Shown piece after piece: positions 45,901-58,862 of a stretch of DNA of 64,000 nucleotides. Position 1 is the stretch's first letter; every line of letters starts with the position of its first letter. The translations under genes and the position numbers were made by a program. The notes under the pieces were generated by a model. It was not told where the DNA came from. It saw only the letters and a list, made by a program, of their open reading frames with translations, and searched no databases. The stretch lies in contig CM054183.1 in the NCBI GenBank assembly GCA_028829895.1, positions 69,997,071 to 70,061,070 of the forward strand, in the 5' to 3' direction. This stretch comes from Sinotaia quadrata. Lineage: Eukaryota; Mollusca; Gastropoda; Architaenioglossa; Viviparidae.

Positions 45901-47054
45901 CCACCAGGATTACGTGTGTTCGTGATTGACTTAGGCTGTTTTTCTGACAATAAAAGTTAATAGATTTATTTACTGACTGCTTGCTTGCTTAATTGCTTGA
46001 TTGGGGTATTAACCAGATGGCTGAATGTTTGCAAATGATAATGCAATATAGGAAATTATGAAAATAGCACAAAACAAGGGAGAGTACTCAAACTTCGGTG
46101 CCCCATACATTACATGTCTAACCTAACTGAAATAAAACAATTGCCTAAAAGATACTCAAATATATAATGTTATTACGTTATAATCGAGAATGCTAAGTGC
46201 ATCTAACTACATTTTAGATCGACTTTTTCCTTCAAACTTTCCCCGAAATAATAAACTATAATATGTTTAAGTAGTTCCAATGAAAGTTCTTCCCCTGTGT
46301 GTAAAAAAAGTTAATTAGAGGATTATTTTTAATCACTTTTATTTCTTTTTCATTTCGTTTTTATAACTGTTACCGAAGTGTGCAGTGAACGAGCTGGTGA
46401 AGGGGCGGTAATTTCTACAGTCCCCAATCGACAACATTTTTCGCCTTAAATTTAATAGTTTCCACGCAGATATCGTGAAGTCGATTGAGTTGTATTAATT
46501 TTAAGATGTATTACTCTGAATTACTTCCCTTAGATCGTGCTCGGAGCGTTTAGAGCTATTTTGACTTTGAAAGAAAAGTTATAAATATATAAAAGAGTGA
46601 ACATTTTTTTTAAAAATCAAAGAGAAGACAACATATACTGAGATAACTAGAGAGTAAGCATGACTTTAAAAAAAAGAGACGAAAGACAAAAAAAAAAAAA
46701 AAAAAAAAATAAAACAAGTGTGTTGTCGTTTATCTTGCCTTATCACATTCTTATCGAGATATTCTTCAGATATTTTTCTCTGAGATTATTTTAGGTCATT
46801 TCAGCTAATTCTTTACAGATAATAAACTGATTAATAAGGAAGTCTGTAATGTTTTAACCAGAAAATAGAAAAAGTCAACATTATTATATGATAAAAATAG
46901 AAAGATTCGATATTAACATTATGATAAAACAAGAAGATTACATTATACACCGAAAATTACAACTCATTAATATCGACAACAACTGCATCACAACTTGTAG
47001 TCCGAATCCTGATGGAGTGCTTAATTGGATAAAAAAAATTGTCCACATATTGTA
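45901..47054. other. Intergenic sequence with an A-rich tract
   Basis: Unique sequence. A run of about 22 A lies at 46688-46709, preceded by moderately GC-rich sequence from 46350. It could be the tail of a retroposed sequence, but no source gene or target duplication was recognised. Confidence 0.4.
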
Positions 47055-47059
47055 GAAAT

Positions 47060-47330
47060 GGACACACTTCAAATAGTAAAGGATTGCAGAAATAGTCATT
47101 GTAATATAGAAATGAGTAGTCGATGTCCTATTTAAACAGATGACGTAAGACACACTTCAAATAGTAAAGGATTGCAGAAATAGTCATTGTGATATAGAAA
47201 TGAGTAGTCGACGTCCTATTTAAACAGATGACGTAAGACACACTTCAAATAGTAAAGGATTGCAGAAATAGTCATTGTGATATAGAAATGAGTAGTCGAT
47301 GTCCTATTTAAACAGATGATGTAAGACGAA
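47060..47330. repeat. 87-bp array, 3 units
   Basis: Units with 'acacttcaaatagtaaagga' and 'ttgcagaaatagtcattgtg'. Confidence 0.95.
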
Positions 47331-47339
47331 TAATACAAA

Positions 47340-48010
47340 TCGAACAGAGCTAGACCACACGATCAACTAGGTCAAATAGTACTAAACAACAAGAATTCCA
47401 AAACAAATAGTAAATGACAGCACGATCATCCAGTAGTGGAAATCTAATAGTACTAGACAAGACGATCATCAAGTAGTCCAAATCAACTAGAACTAGACAA
47501 GACGATCAACAAGTAGTCCAAATCAACTAGAACTAGACAAAACGATCAACAAGTAGTCCAAATCAACTAGAACTAGACAAAACGATCAACAAGTAGTCCA
47601 AATCAAACACAACTAGAGAACAAGTAGTCCAAATCAAACACAACTAGAGAACGCGTAGCCCAAAGCAAAGAATACTAGTCAACATGTTCAACTAATAATC
47701 CAATCAAACACAACTAGAGAACAAGTAGTCCAAATCAAACACAACTAGAGAACAAGTATTCCAAATCAAACACAACTAGAGAACAAGTAGTCCAAATCAA
47801 ACACAACTAGAGAACTAGTAGTCCAAACACAACTAGAGAACTAGTAGTCCAAACACAACTAGAGAACACGTAGTCCAAAAGCAAAGAATACTAGTCAACA
47901 TGTTCAACTAGTAGTACAATCAAACACAACTAGAGAACAAGTAGTCCAAAGCAAACAATACTAGTCAACATGGTCAACTAGTAGCCCAAATCAAACGAAA
48001 CTAGAAACTC
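47340..48010. repeat. Degenerate 31-45-bp array, about 18 units
   Basis: Units with 'acaagtagtccaaatcaaac' and 'acaactagagaa', mixed with a longer type 'actagacaagacgatcaac'. Confidence 0.92.
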
Positions 48011-48019
48011 TGACATACA

Positions 48020-48480
48020 TTGTGCTTGACTCTATTCATCTGTCCTATGTTGTACATGACTTATTGGTCTTGCATATATTATTCTTGACTTATTGATTTT
48101 TGCCTATGTTGTGCTTGACGTTTAGGTGTTGTCCATATTTTTGTCTATATCCTACTTAACGTTTTGATTTTGTCTAAGTTGTGCCTAACATTCTTTTGTT
48201 CATGTTACTATGTTGTTTTTCATTTATTATTCTTGCAGATGTTACACTTGATTTATTGATTGTGTTTATGTTGTGCTTGACTGTTTGGTTTTGTCTATGC
48301 CGTTTTTTACTTATTGATTTTGTCAAGATTGTGCTTGACTGATTGGTTTTGTCTATGCCGTTTTTTTACTTATTGATTTTGTCAAGATTGTGCTTGACTG
48401 ATTGATTTTGTCTATGCCGTTTTATACTTATTGATTTTGCCAAGAATGTGCTTGACTGATTATTTTCGTTTATGTTTTAT
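48020..48480. repeat. Degenerate array of about 56 bp
   Basis: Units with 'tgtgcttgactgattggttt' and 'tgtctatgccgtttttt'; best preserved at 48270-48460. Confidence 0.88.
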
Positions 48481-48529
48481 ATCTTGACTGATATTCTAAA
48501 AAATTACTTCAAGTTTTTTTAAGATTCAG

Positions 48530-48680
48530 CAGAAACTAGAAAGAATATTAAGAAAATCATGTTTTCAAAATTCAGCAGAAACTAGAAATAATATTAAGAA
48601 AATCCTGTAGCGGAAACAAAATCCTGTAGCGGAAACAAAATCCTGTTGCTGAAACAAAATCCTGTAGCGGAAAACAGTAA
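48530..48680. repeat. 18-bp array, about 4 units, beside a 60-bp duplication
   Basis: Units 'aatcctgtagcggaaaca'. 'attcagcagaaactagaaa' is duplicated just upstream. Confidence 0.9.
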
Positions 48681-49351
48681 TGCTGAAAGAGTTATTCGTC
48701 ATCGTAGTTACCACCGGTACCACCACTACTGCCGCTGTCGTCGTCATTATCATCATTTCTCAACTGGACTGTCTGCTGTTTGACGAACATGTCTGCTATT
48801 TTCTGATGATCTCCCAGGAAGCAAATACTGGTGATTAGAACTCTTACAATTTCGCCAAATTGTATTCTTATTGTGTAAAACCTAGCAATTTAGACTTGCT
48901 ATTTTGCCACCTTCTTGTCAGAATGATCTGAATTAATATCTGTTCTTTATTTGTTAATTTTGTTCTTTTTTCAAACTGAATTTTACCTGCTTAGTATTAT
49001 GATGCCATATTCAATTGTTGTGACAGGCCATTTAATTCATTTGTCGTTATTGCTGTGAATGTGTTTATTTTTTCAATTTCAACACTTGCCATCTGGGTTT
49101 CATTCAAGTTTTGTTTTGTTTTAATGACTTATTCTTGGTCTTTCTGTGATGGCTTGTTTGTTTGGTTTGCAGCGGATTTCGTTTCTTTAATTCTTCAGAT
49201 TTGTTGTAATGCCGCTACGTTTTCTTGGTTTCGAAATATTTTAAAACTTTTCTGGGTCAGTAAGGTCGATTCATGTGTTTACCTAGCCGTCTCTAAAAAT
49301 GGTTAACTTGATACTTCCTTGTGCTCAAAATGATATGATGCACAAGAACAC
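48681..49351. other. Intergenic sequence left of the LTR element
   Basis: No repeat or domain recognised. An open frame of 83 residues at 49055-49306 is hydrophobic and aromatic-rich but unassigned. Confidence 0.4.
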
Positions 49352-49356
49352 ATATC
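49352..49356. other. Target-site duplication ATATC (left)
   Basis: The same five bases follow the right LTR at 56745-56749. Confidence 0.92.
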
Positions 49357-51806
49357 TGTCACCACCCACCCTCCCTTCTCCGACAGGAGGGGAGAGGGAT
49401 GGTGGCTTGCCGGCTCCACGTAGGACTTGCATAAAGAGAATGACAAATCCACACACAGAATACCAAGATGTTTGTTTGGCTCGAATTTAATTCTGCGTGT
49501 AGGTTACGTATTACCGACATGTTTGCATGTGTGCTTGCATACGGGTAGGGGTGAAGTGTAGACGGCACAGACGACACAACGTATAACAACGACAGCAACC
49601 ACTCTTTCGAAACCATAGACAGGAGAAAGCCGCAATATCAGAGTACGAGTTCAAATTTATTGGTCTATAGGTTTCCTCTCACACGTTGGTTAGTCAGTCA
49701 GCCATCCACACTCACACCCATGGGAAAGGGGGAAGAAAGAAGAAAGAAAAATGATAAATGATGAATTAAAATCAAAGAAATACAAAACTCAATTTCTTCA
49801 TGCAGTACTACTTCTAACATTGCTTAGGCATTTTACAACATAATAGAATAGTCATTATTTCAGAGTTCTGGCGCCACACATCAATGTTCAATAATAATAC
49901 ACAAAGTTCAAAACAATTGTCATTTAACTTGCAAGTCTTTTCAATGGTTCCACCAATATCTCTTTCTATCAAGGTTTACTTCTAATTTTAGGTTTTAATG
50001 CTTAATTAAGATTCTAGTTTTAGTTTTAGGTTCTAGTTTATATTTATGTGCTACGTGCTCTGAGATTTCCCTAATTAGTTAGAATTTTCTTTTACTCACA
50101 TAGGTATTGTCACGTTCTCCTTGTTCTCTGCTCATATAATTCGTTACTCTCTCTTGTTCTCTGCTCATATCGTTACACTTCTGGTGCTGGGCTCACACTT
50201 TCTTCTTGTGCTGGGGGGGGGGGTTCTGATGATACAACAAAACATCGTCGACGTCACGACCTGGCCGCCTTCACTGTTACGACGGCTGCTACACTTCACG
50301 CTCCCGTGCGCTTCTCTCGTTAGGCCTAATTTCTCAACTCGCAGCGTTCTCTCGTCTCCCTTCTTCTCTTCTCTTAACTTCGTTTCTCATCTCATCTCTT
50401 AACTTCGTTTCTCATCTCTTCTCTTCATCATAACTTCGTTTCTCATCTTCTCTTCTCTCAACTTCGTTTCTCATCTCTTCTCTTCTTCACAACGGCCAAC
50501 CTTTGCCGTTCTCGGCGGTATGCCTCATGCATGACCGCTACTGCTTCCAACGATAGTTACTACCACTATGTAACATCTCGTTCTGTAACATCTCCCAGCG
50601 CCGTGACATTAAACTTCCACCAGGAATTTGCCTTCTGCCTGGAAAATAATCGATCACCCGCGGTCTTTGACAGAGTCTTTGAAAACCTGAGATGGCTATC
50701 TGATTTGATTTGGCCCATCTAAAAACTGCAGCGGTCTTTACGACGCGCCTCATACGCAGCCAGGTAGACTTTCTGGCACACTGTTACAGTGGTCAAGAAT
50801 CCTCCTTCTGCTTTGCCATCACAGAATCGTAGAGTCTTCTTGATCCATAAAAGCAGGGAGAAACTCAAAGGTGACCTTCACCCCTGTACAACACGCTACA
50901 TTTTCCACGTCGCTCTTTCACGTTTCTCATCCGCCCCTGGCTCTGTCTCCTCTTTTATACACAAACTCTTGTACGTCACTTTCTATGAGATGACTCGAAC
51001 ACACCCCTCCTTCCAGCACAGACACTATCCCCCATCCAACACTGCCCATTTACAACCAGCACTGTACGTGCTTAGGAATATTCTCTGCCCATCCTGGCTA
51101 CCTCTGGCGTCCAGTTCTATCAGTGCCAAAGTATCAAGTTCCCAGTTGACACTGTGATTTACGTATCCATTTAACCTCTAGCTAACTCTCAGAGCACACA
51201 CTAAAATCTCAGAGCAAGCTGTCCTACTCCTATTTTATTTTAAAAACTATAGTTACTGGCAGCTCATGGCCACCTGGCAAGCAGTACACACACAGACCAA
51301 CCTTTTTAACTTAGCATACAATGATTAATTTTCCAATAACTCAACTTCTATTTCACTAAGTACTTTCACAAAACAATAGTAATTACACAATAGCAATATC
51401 AACTTAAACTACCAAACATTTATAGTGGTGATTCTTACAATGATGTTTACATTTCCAAAAACTTAGTCTGCCTCCGTCACGGACATAATTGGCGTCCTAG
51501 CACCTTCTCACGTTTTCCGTACACTGGCCGCCTGTGTACTCTACTCTGACACAGATTTATGGGCGTGGGTTCCTGGCCACAGAGGGTCAAGCCAACATTC
51601 TCTTGCAAGCTAATTATATCTTTTCCATTCCCCAACACGAACTTAAAGCTAATGTTTCCGACTTAGTTTTTCCCGTTGTTGACAAATGGTCATTTTCACC
51701 CTGTCCCTCTTTTAATTAACTTAGCGGTTTCGTTCATAGTTTAAAGTTAGAAGTTACTTAGAGGGAGAGAAAAAAAAATTATTAATATTTCTTGATTTTC
51801 GTGACA
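49357..51806 (-). repeat. 3' LTR (left copy) of the LARD-like element
   Basis: 2450 bp. Contains a small TCTC-rich array of about 28-bp units ('aacttcgtttctcatctctt') at about 50340-50490 and an 11-base G run near 50213. Open frames inside have no recognised domain and are identical in the other LTR. Confidence 0.95.
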
Positions 51807-51808
51807 TA

Positions 51809-51823
51809 TCCCTCCTCCTTTTT
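51809..51823 (-). other. Polypurine tract
   Basis: On the minus strand AAAAAGGAGGAGGGA, followed by TA and the LTR start TGTCACG. This is the expected plus-strand priming site. Confidence 0.85.
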
Positions 51824-54275
51824 GACCGAAGCTTATGAAATAAGTGTAGGTCAACAATATTAAAAAATTTTTTTTTCAAAAGTTGATTACAATCCAAACG
51901 ATTAAAATTATTCTGCTTCACGAAACTCATTTAAACGGTGTCTATTGTATGCCTAGACAATGCATTGGTTCCTACTGTGATCAGCCCTAAAAATTAATTG
52001 CATAAACGTATTTACTGTCTATACACCAGCATATTTTTCATTATACCAATTTATGCAAAAGAATTAACATGCGTTTTTTTTTTCCCAAAAAATATCAGCC
52101 TAGGAAAACTTATCATCTATCATGATGATGGAGAACTATCGAGAGAAAAAATCAAATCACCTTACAGGGTAATTTCTTTAAAATTTTCAATGAAATCAAC
52201 TTAGATATAGGCCCCTACAGACTTCAAGTTAGCTATTAACGTGTCACAATTGTCAGAAAAAATTTATTGCAAAAAACTTTTCTCTAAAACTTTTCTCAAG
52301 AAATTCAAACTAGTCTTTCACAAGTTCATTTATAAATGTAAAACGATTAATTTCAATATGAGGTTATTTATAAGAACTACAAACTTGTTCCAAAATCTTG
52401 ACCCGAATGTAACCTCACAATGATCTGCTGTTCTATTATCGTAAAATTTCTTATATCAGTGTCACTCTTTTGCTTAAAAATTTTGTGTACAGGTACACTT
52501 CTACTCCTAAGTTAGAAAACTAAAATTATATGATCAATTTACGAAAATGTCAATTAATGATCTTTCACAAAACAAAATTATGGTGTACTAAAATACGAGG
52601 TCATTCCTAACAGCGTCCTAAGCAACCGTTCCTTCCTTTACAAAGGGAAGGGGGAAAAATTCTCTCGCGTGGTCGTCAGCAAGCGTAGCGTCACTGGGCG
52701 GTGAGGGAACGAAAAAAAAATTAGGTTGCTGGCTGTGCGGGAGTGTGCCCCGGACAGAAATGAATCAAAACAAAGTCTGTTGTCACTGAAAAATCTAACA
52801 CCGCAAAACAAAAATGTCTTACTATAAGACTAACACTATTTATATGCTGTAATCCACTCTATAAACATTTAATAATTAATCTAACAAGCCTCTTCATTAC
52901 ATATTACTTTAAACTATCTTTATAAAATATAATCTTTTTTCCACAATGGCAGTCTTACTAAATGAAGGCATTCATCAGTACAAGAGCTGAGATACCTAAG
53001 AATAAAAATCGCCAAAATAGAATTCTTTAGCTATTTACCAACGCACGCTAACAGTTAAAATACTACGTTCCATTTTCCCGTTTTTCCAAATGCATGACTA
53101 ACACGAACCTACACACCTTCTGGGTCGTGACCTTTCCTGCGAGGGGACAGTGGGTTTCTCGGAGTAAGAGTAATTATCTCAACGGCCGGCTGAAATACGA
53201 TGCTCTGAATGAGTTTCTCTCTTTCCCTTTTTTTTTCTTCTAGCGCTATGTTTACATTTTTAGTGTAGTACTTTCTGTGCGATTCGCGTGTTTTCTTTAT
53301 CATTACAATAACTATCATTTACACCACGCTTATTGTAGTAGTCCAACATTTCACTACATCACTGTCAATCACTTATTGCTTTGTTAATTACTTATTGCTT
53401 TAATTCTGCTTTCTCCTGCCCAATTCTTACTAGTCATTTATTTAATTAGCCATTCGTACGGTTAGCGAGTTTTACAGAAACTCTAGCAAATCAAAAATGC
53501 GTTTGCTACAAAAACGAGGTCGCTTGACTCCCAAAGTTTTCGACAACAAAATATGTGCGCACGGACTTCAATACCGTCGCCTCCAACTCAATGAATATAC
53601 GCGGTTTCTACAATACCGGCCCAAACTCAATCTCAAATCTTCAAACAAATACACGGCTCAGTTTCCAAAACTGACGCAAAACACAAGGTACTTCTCTCTA
53701 AGTACTACAGTATTGTGACTCTGCACGAATACTTCATCAACTTCAAAATCAACAACTTCAAAACGAACTTAACAGCGGGTCGTCCTACAGCGTTGCCTCA
53801 TAAACCGTAACGAACTTTCAAAATGGCATGACTCAAAAATCAAAGTAGAATATGCGATCAACATCGGCATTAATATTTACATAGAATTTCGAAACTTGTT
53901 GCAATACATACAGCAAATATTTTCAACAACGAAATATCAAAAACGGAGATATAAAACTCGAACTTGCCTCTCTGACTAGGCATTTAAAGTATTACATTTT
54001 CAAAAAACAATCAAAACGAATTTATCGGCCCACAAATGCCGGCGCTCTCAAATTAAATCATGAAATAGTTACACGCAAAAATGAGTATTAAAGCAGAATA
54101 CATCAAAACAAGTTTTCAAAAATTAAAGCATCAAAAAGATATATCAAATACTAATTCACCACTTTCTTTAAATCAAAATACTGTAACCATCATAACTGCA
54201 AAATATGATGATACTACATGAGATAGATAGCAGAAAGAGAAATGATGCAAACACACCGCAAAACAATTTTTACCT

Positions 54276-54293
54276 ATCACGTCAGGGTCACCA
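54276..54293 (-). other. Primer-binding site (tRNA 3'-end complement)
   Basis: On the minus strand TGGTGACCCTGACGTGAT, two bases after the 5' LTR end. It starts with the TGG complementary to the tRNA CCA tail. I did not assign the tRNA. Confidence 0.85.
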
Positions 54294-54295
54294 AA

Positions 54296-56744
54296 TGTCA
54301 CCACCCACCCTCCCTTCTCCGACAGGAGGGGAGAGGGATGGTGGCTTGCCGGCTCCACGTAGGACTTGCATAAAGAGAATGACAAATCCACACACAGAAT
54401 ACCAAGATGTTTGTTTGGCTCGAATTTAATTCTGCGTGTAGGTTACGTATTACCGACATGTTTGCATGTGTGCTTGCATACGGGTAGGGGTGAAGTGTAG
54501 ACGGCACAGACGACACAACGTATAACAACGACAGCAACCACTCTTTCGAAACCATAGACAGGAGAAAGCCGCAATATCAGAGTACGAGTTCAAATTTATT
54601 GGTCTATAGGTTTCCTCTCACACGTTGGTTAGTCAGTCAGCCATCCACACTCACACCCATGGGAAAGGGGGAAGAAAGAAGAAAGAAAAATGATAAATGA
54701 TGAATTAAAATCAAAGAAATACAAAACTCAATTTCTTCATGCAGTACTACTTCTAACATTGCTTAGGCATTTTACAACATAATAGAATAGTCATTATTTC
54801 AGAGTTCTGGCGCCACACATCAATGTTCAATAATAATACACAAAGTTCAAAACAATTGTCATTTAACTTGCAAGTCTTTTCAATGGTTCCACCAATATCT
54901 CTTTCTATCAAGGTTTACTTCTAATTTTAGGTTTTAATGCTTAATTAAGATTCTAGTTTTAGTTTTAGGTTCTAGTTTATATTTATGTGCTACGTGCTCT
55001 GAGATTTCCCTAATTAGTTAGAATTTTCTTTTACTCACATAGGTATTGTCACGTTCTCCTTGTTCTCTGCTCATATAATTCGTTACTCTCTCTTGTTCTC
55101 TGCTCATATCGTTACACTTCTGGTGCTGGGCTCACACTTTCTTCTTGTGCTGGGGGGGGGGTTCTGATGATACAACAAAACATCGTCGACGTCACGACCT
55201 GGCCGCCTTCACTGTTACGACGGCTGCTACACTTCACGCTCCCGTGCGCTTCTCTCGTTAGGCCTAATTTCTCAACTCGCAGCGTTCTCTCGTCTCCCTT
55301 CTTCTCTTCTCTTAACTTCGTTTCTCATCTCATCTCTTAACTTCGTTTCTCATCTCTTCTCTTCATCATAACTTCGTTTCTCATCTTCTCTTCTCTCAAC
55401 TTCGTTTCTCATCTCTTCTCTTCTTCACAACGGCCAACCTTTGCCGTTCTCGGCAGTATGCCTCATGCATGACCGCTACTGCTTCCAACGATAGTTACTA
55501 CCACTATGTAACATCTCGTTCTGTAACATCTCCCAGCGCCGTGACATTAAACTTCCACCAGGAATTTGCCTTCTGCCTGGAAAATAATCGATCACCCGCG
55601 GTCTTTGACAGAGTCTTTGAAAACCTGAGATGGCTATCTGATTTGATTTGGCCCATCTAAAAACTGCAGCGGTCTTTACGACGCGCCTCATACGCAGCCA
55701 GGTAGACTTTCTGGCACACTGTTACAGTGGTCAAGAATCCTCCTTCTGCTTTGCCATCACAGAATCGTAGAGTCTTCTTGATCCATAAAAGCAGGGAGAA
55801 ACTCAAAGGTGACCTTCACCCCTGTACAACACGCTACATTTTCCACGTCGCTCTTTCACGTTTCTCATCCGCCCCTGGCTCTGTCTCCTCTTTTATACAC
55901 AAACTCTTGTACGTCACTTTCTATGAGATGACTCGAACACACCCCTCCTTCCAGCACAGACACTATCCCCCATCCAACACTGCCCATTTACAACCAGCAC
56001 TGTACGTGCTTAGGAATATTCTCTGCCCATCCTGGCTACCTCTGGCGTCCAGTTCTATCAGTGCCAAAGTATCAAGTTCCCAGTTGACACTGTGATTTAC
56101 GTATCCATTTAACCTCTAGCTAACTCTCAGAGCACACACTAAAATCTCAGAGCAAGCTGTCCTACTCCTATTTTATTTTAAAAACTATAGTTACTGGCAG
56201 CTCATGGCCACCTGGCAAGCAGTACACACACAGACCAACCTTTTTAACTTAGCATACAATGATTAATTTTCCAATAACTCAACTTCTATTTCACTAAGTA
56301 CTTTCACAAAACAATAGTAATTACACAATAGCAATATCAACTTAAACTACCAAACATTTATAGTGGTGATTCTTACAATGATGTTTACATTTCCAAAAAC
56401 TTAGTCTGCCTCCGTCACGGACATAATTGGCGTCCTAGCACCTTCTCACGTTTTCCGTACACTGGCCGCCTGTGTACTCTACTCTGACACAGATTTATGG
56501 GCGTGGGTTCCTGGCCACAGAGGGTCAAGCCAACATTCTCTTGCAAGCTAATTATATCTTTTCCATTCCCCAACACGAACTTAAAGCTAATGTTTCCGAC
56601 TTAGTTTTTCCCGTTGTTGACAAATGGTCATTTTCACCCTGTCCCTCTTTTAATTAACTTAGCGGTTTCGTTCATAGTTTAAAGTTAGAAGTTACTTAGA
56701 GGGAGAGAAAAAAAAATTATTAATATTTCTTGATTTTCGTGACA
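54296..56744 (-). repeat. 5' LTR (right copy) of the LARD-like element
   Basis: 2449 bp, offset 4938-4939 from the left copy along its whole length. Confidence 0.95.
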
Positions 56745-56749
56745 ATATC
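56745..56749. other. Target-site duplication ATATC (right)
   Basis: Matches 49352-49356 exactly. Confidence 0.92.
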
Positions 56750-57388
56750 CAACAGAAAATATCACCAAGAATACGTCAAATATCACATCAGATATACCAT
56801 GACAGTTTGACACAAACTGTGATGTACCATCACCACAATCATGAATTAGGGGGAGATGACAAAGACCGAATTAAACATAGAAGTAACAGCTAACCTTATT
56901 ACTTCCCTTTTCCCCCCAAGGACTGCTGCAAGAGTCTTAAACTCGGTGGGAAATTTCCCCTAGCTCTACAGCCTTCTGAACCAGACTCCCTCCCCCTCCA
57001 AACGAATACTTATGTTTTCTTTCATTTTTTTTTTTTGTAATTAACCGTGTAATACTACGGAAACAAACCCTCAATACTTTCATTATCAACAAAAAAAAAA
57101 TAATGTAAAATTTAAATGAATTTCTTCTCTCTCTCTCTTAAATTTTACATTATTTATTTCCTCTCCCCTCTGAGAGACAAGCGAGGGGAGGTATGTCCTT
57201 CCAATTCAATCCATGAGCGAAAACTTCGTAGATTTAAAAAACCCAGTAAATGCAGTGGCTGTGAACTTACATTAGAGTATCTTTTGACATGACAAATTTA
57301 TCAGTTCAGCCCAAAACAAAGGAATAAATGGCGGCTCTTTGACCTACATCGTTATCTGGGCAAGCGCACAGTGTGAGTTTAATTCAAT
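56750..57388. other. Upstream region of the NIDO-domain gene
   Basis: Contains a perfect 17-bp inverted repeat (57099-57115 and 57138-57154, 'aataatgtaaaatttaa') with a CT-rich loop. Next to it is a GC-rich imperfect one ('cctctcccct' / 'aggggagg', about 57160-57190). A promoter is expected near 57250-57380, but no TATA box or CpG island is obvious. Confidence 0.6.
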
Positions 57389-57467
57389 ATGGAGTTCGCT
57401 AGATTATGGTTGAGGGCGCATCTTATTCAATCAATACCGTTCTTCATGGCTCTCCTTTTGCTAGCAG
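57389..57467 (+). CDS. NIDO gene exon 1: signal peptide
   Basis: ATG in 'attcaatATGG' opens MEFARLWLRAHLIQSIP followed by the hydrophobic core FFMALLLLA. The donor is 'CTAGCAG|gtatag', phase 1. With the first bases of exon 2 the split codon gives Glu, so cleavage would fall about at ALLLLA-ES. The open frame runs on past the donor, but as low-complexity sequence. The link to exon 2 rests on phase and on the sense of a signal peptide before a NIDO domain, not on transcript evidence. Confidence 0.68.
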
Positions 57468-57659
57468 GTATAGTCAGTGTTTATCTTCAGCATTTACTTC
57501 ATCATTGTCATCAGTTTAGCCATAATTTTACATTACTTTTTCCTTTGGACCAGTTCAGCTTTCAACGATTTCATTTGTTGTTTTGTATTGTTTTGTATTG
57601 GTCTACTCCATTTTTAAAATCTAGTCATATAGCGACTAAAAAACTAACTAATGTATCGT

Positions 57660-57755
57660 TCTTGAGTTCTTTTTGACAGCCAAATAAGTAATGTATTGTT
57701 CTTGAGTTATTTTTGACAGCCAAATAAGTAATGTATTGTTCTTGAGTTCTTCAAG
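57660..57755. repeat. Array of about 44 bp, 2 units, in intron 1
   Basis: 'taatgtattgttcttgagtt' with 'tttttgacagccaaataag'. Confidence 0.9.
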
Positions 57756-58635
57756 CGTTCGTTTTGATATTTGTGAAATAATGTTTTTGTAATATTCTTA
57801 CTACTGTCAACACAATCGATCAATACATACTCTTATTATATCACAAGAGTAATGAAAGAAAATTTAGACAGTTTAGTCAGATATTTTTAGATTACAGGAC
57901 CTGAGATTTGCAAAATTGTCTTTCTCTGCCCTTCAGCCAGTGGCAGAGCAATTGTGACATGAAAGACGACAGTTTGGATCCTTTCTCACTGTGTGTTAAC
58001 TCAGCAGGCCATGTTTACAGCCAGAGTACAAGCGAAAGTTGAGATGGATGACCATAACTGGTCAAATCTGATTAACATTACGTCATTACTGTGGGTAAAT
58101 CAGTGAAATCATGCTCAAACACGTCATCGTCAAATTACGACGTCATAGGCCGATGTCACTGCCTAGCAGGGGACGTGTCGCTGTTTAGAGGGTTGAATAT
58201 GATGAAAGACAGAGTTGAAGTTGTTGAGAGAATACTGATGATGAATTAGAACCCCTGAGCCTGCTGCGCTATGCACTCTTTAGGTTTAGGGTTCTTAGAT
58301 TAGATTGCACTGCATAATCTCCTTACAAGGATTATAAATGCACCATACAATAAATATAATCAAGCAACTATAGCATTCTTCACAAAGTTAAATGTGCTAT
58401 TAAGTCTCAGATCATTATGAACAAGATTCTACAAAATCTTAAACTGCTCCCTTAGGCTGCGCAATGAAGTATTCTATCAATGACTAAATCAGCTGCCACT
58501 TAACTGTCAGCTTACTTATACTAGGTCAGCATCCCTAGGGCAAGTAGATGTGCCTATTTTGGGAAATACTGGCCATTGAAATTCTATCCTTTTGGCGCAG
58601 AACGCTACCTTCCATGAGCAATTCCCCATCACTCA
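57756..58635. other. Intron 1 of the NIDO gene, nothing recognised
   Basis: Unique sequence without coding trace. Confidence 0.45.
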
Positions 58636-58639
58636 AATT

Positions 58640-58862
58640 TTAGGGAAAACAAATCTAGGCTGGCTTTCATTAGTACCTTTCTCAAAGTGCAGACCACGTC
58701 TACCTTAAACAAATCTCGGCTGGCTTTCATTAGTACCTTTCTCAACGTGCAGACCACGTCTACCTTAAACAAATCTAGGCTGGCTTTCATTATTACCTTT
58801 CTCAAAGTGCAGACCACGTCTACTTTAAACAAATCTGGGCTGGCTTTCATTGGTGTTGCTCT
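58640..58862. repeat. 60-bp array, 4 units
   Basis: Units with 'aaacaaatctaggctggctt' and 'tcattagtacctttctcaaa'. Open frames on both strands are period artefacts. Confidence 0.96.

Larger units (their letters stand above)
51807..54295 (-). other. Non-coding interior of the LARD-like element
   Basis: AT-rich, with many stops in all frames. A more GC-rich patch (about 52610-52770) and another at 53100-53170 might carry RNA-packaging structure, but this is speculation. Confidence 0.85.
49357..56744 (-). mobile_element. Complete non-autonomous LTR retrotransposon, 7.4 kb (LARD-like)
   Basis: Two direct repeats of 2450 bp (49357-51806) and 2449 bp (54296-56744) both begin TGTCACCACCC and end TTTTCGTGACA on the plus strand (TGTCA...TGACA termini) and are flanked by ATATC on both sides. 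The PBS and PPT show that the element runs on the minus strand, with the right copy as 5' LTR. The 2489-bp interior (51807-54295) has no gag, protease, RT, RNase H or integrase: its longest open frames are about 70 residues with no motifs. The LTRs differ, as far as I could read, by one G in a G-run (11 vs 10) and one G/A change (50517 vs 55455), so insertion was recent. Mobility must have come from an autonomous relative in trans. Confidence 0.95.

Noticed and set aside
45714..45950. CV/TH dipeptide-repeat frames
   Set aside because: (CA)n microsatellite translation.
49055..49306. Aromatic-rich 83-residue frame left of the LTR element
   Set aside because: No motif, no splice partner; consistent with a chance frame in T-rich sequence.
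50789..51157. 122-residue frame in the LTR (also at 55727-56095)
   Set aside because: Identical in both LTRs only because the LTRs are young copies; no gag/pol or other domain seen, and the frame runs against the element's direction.
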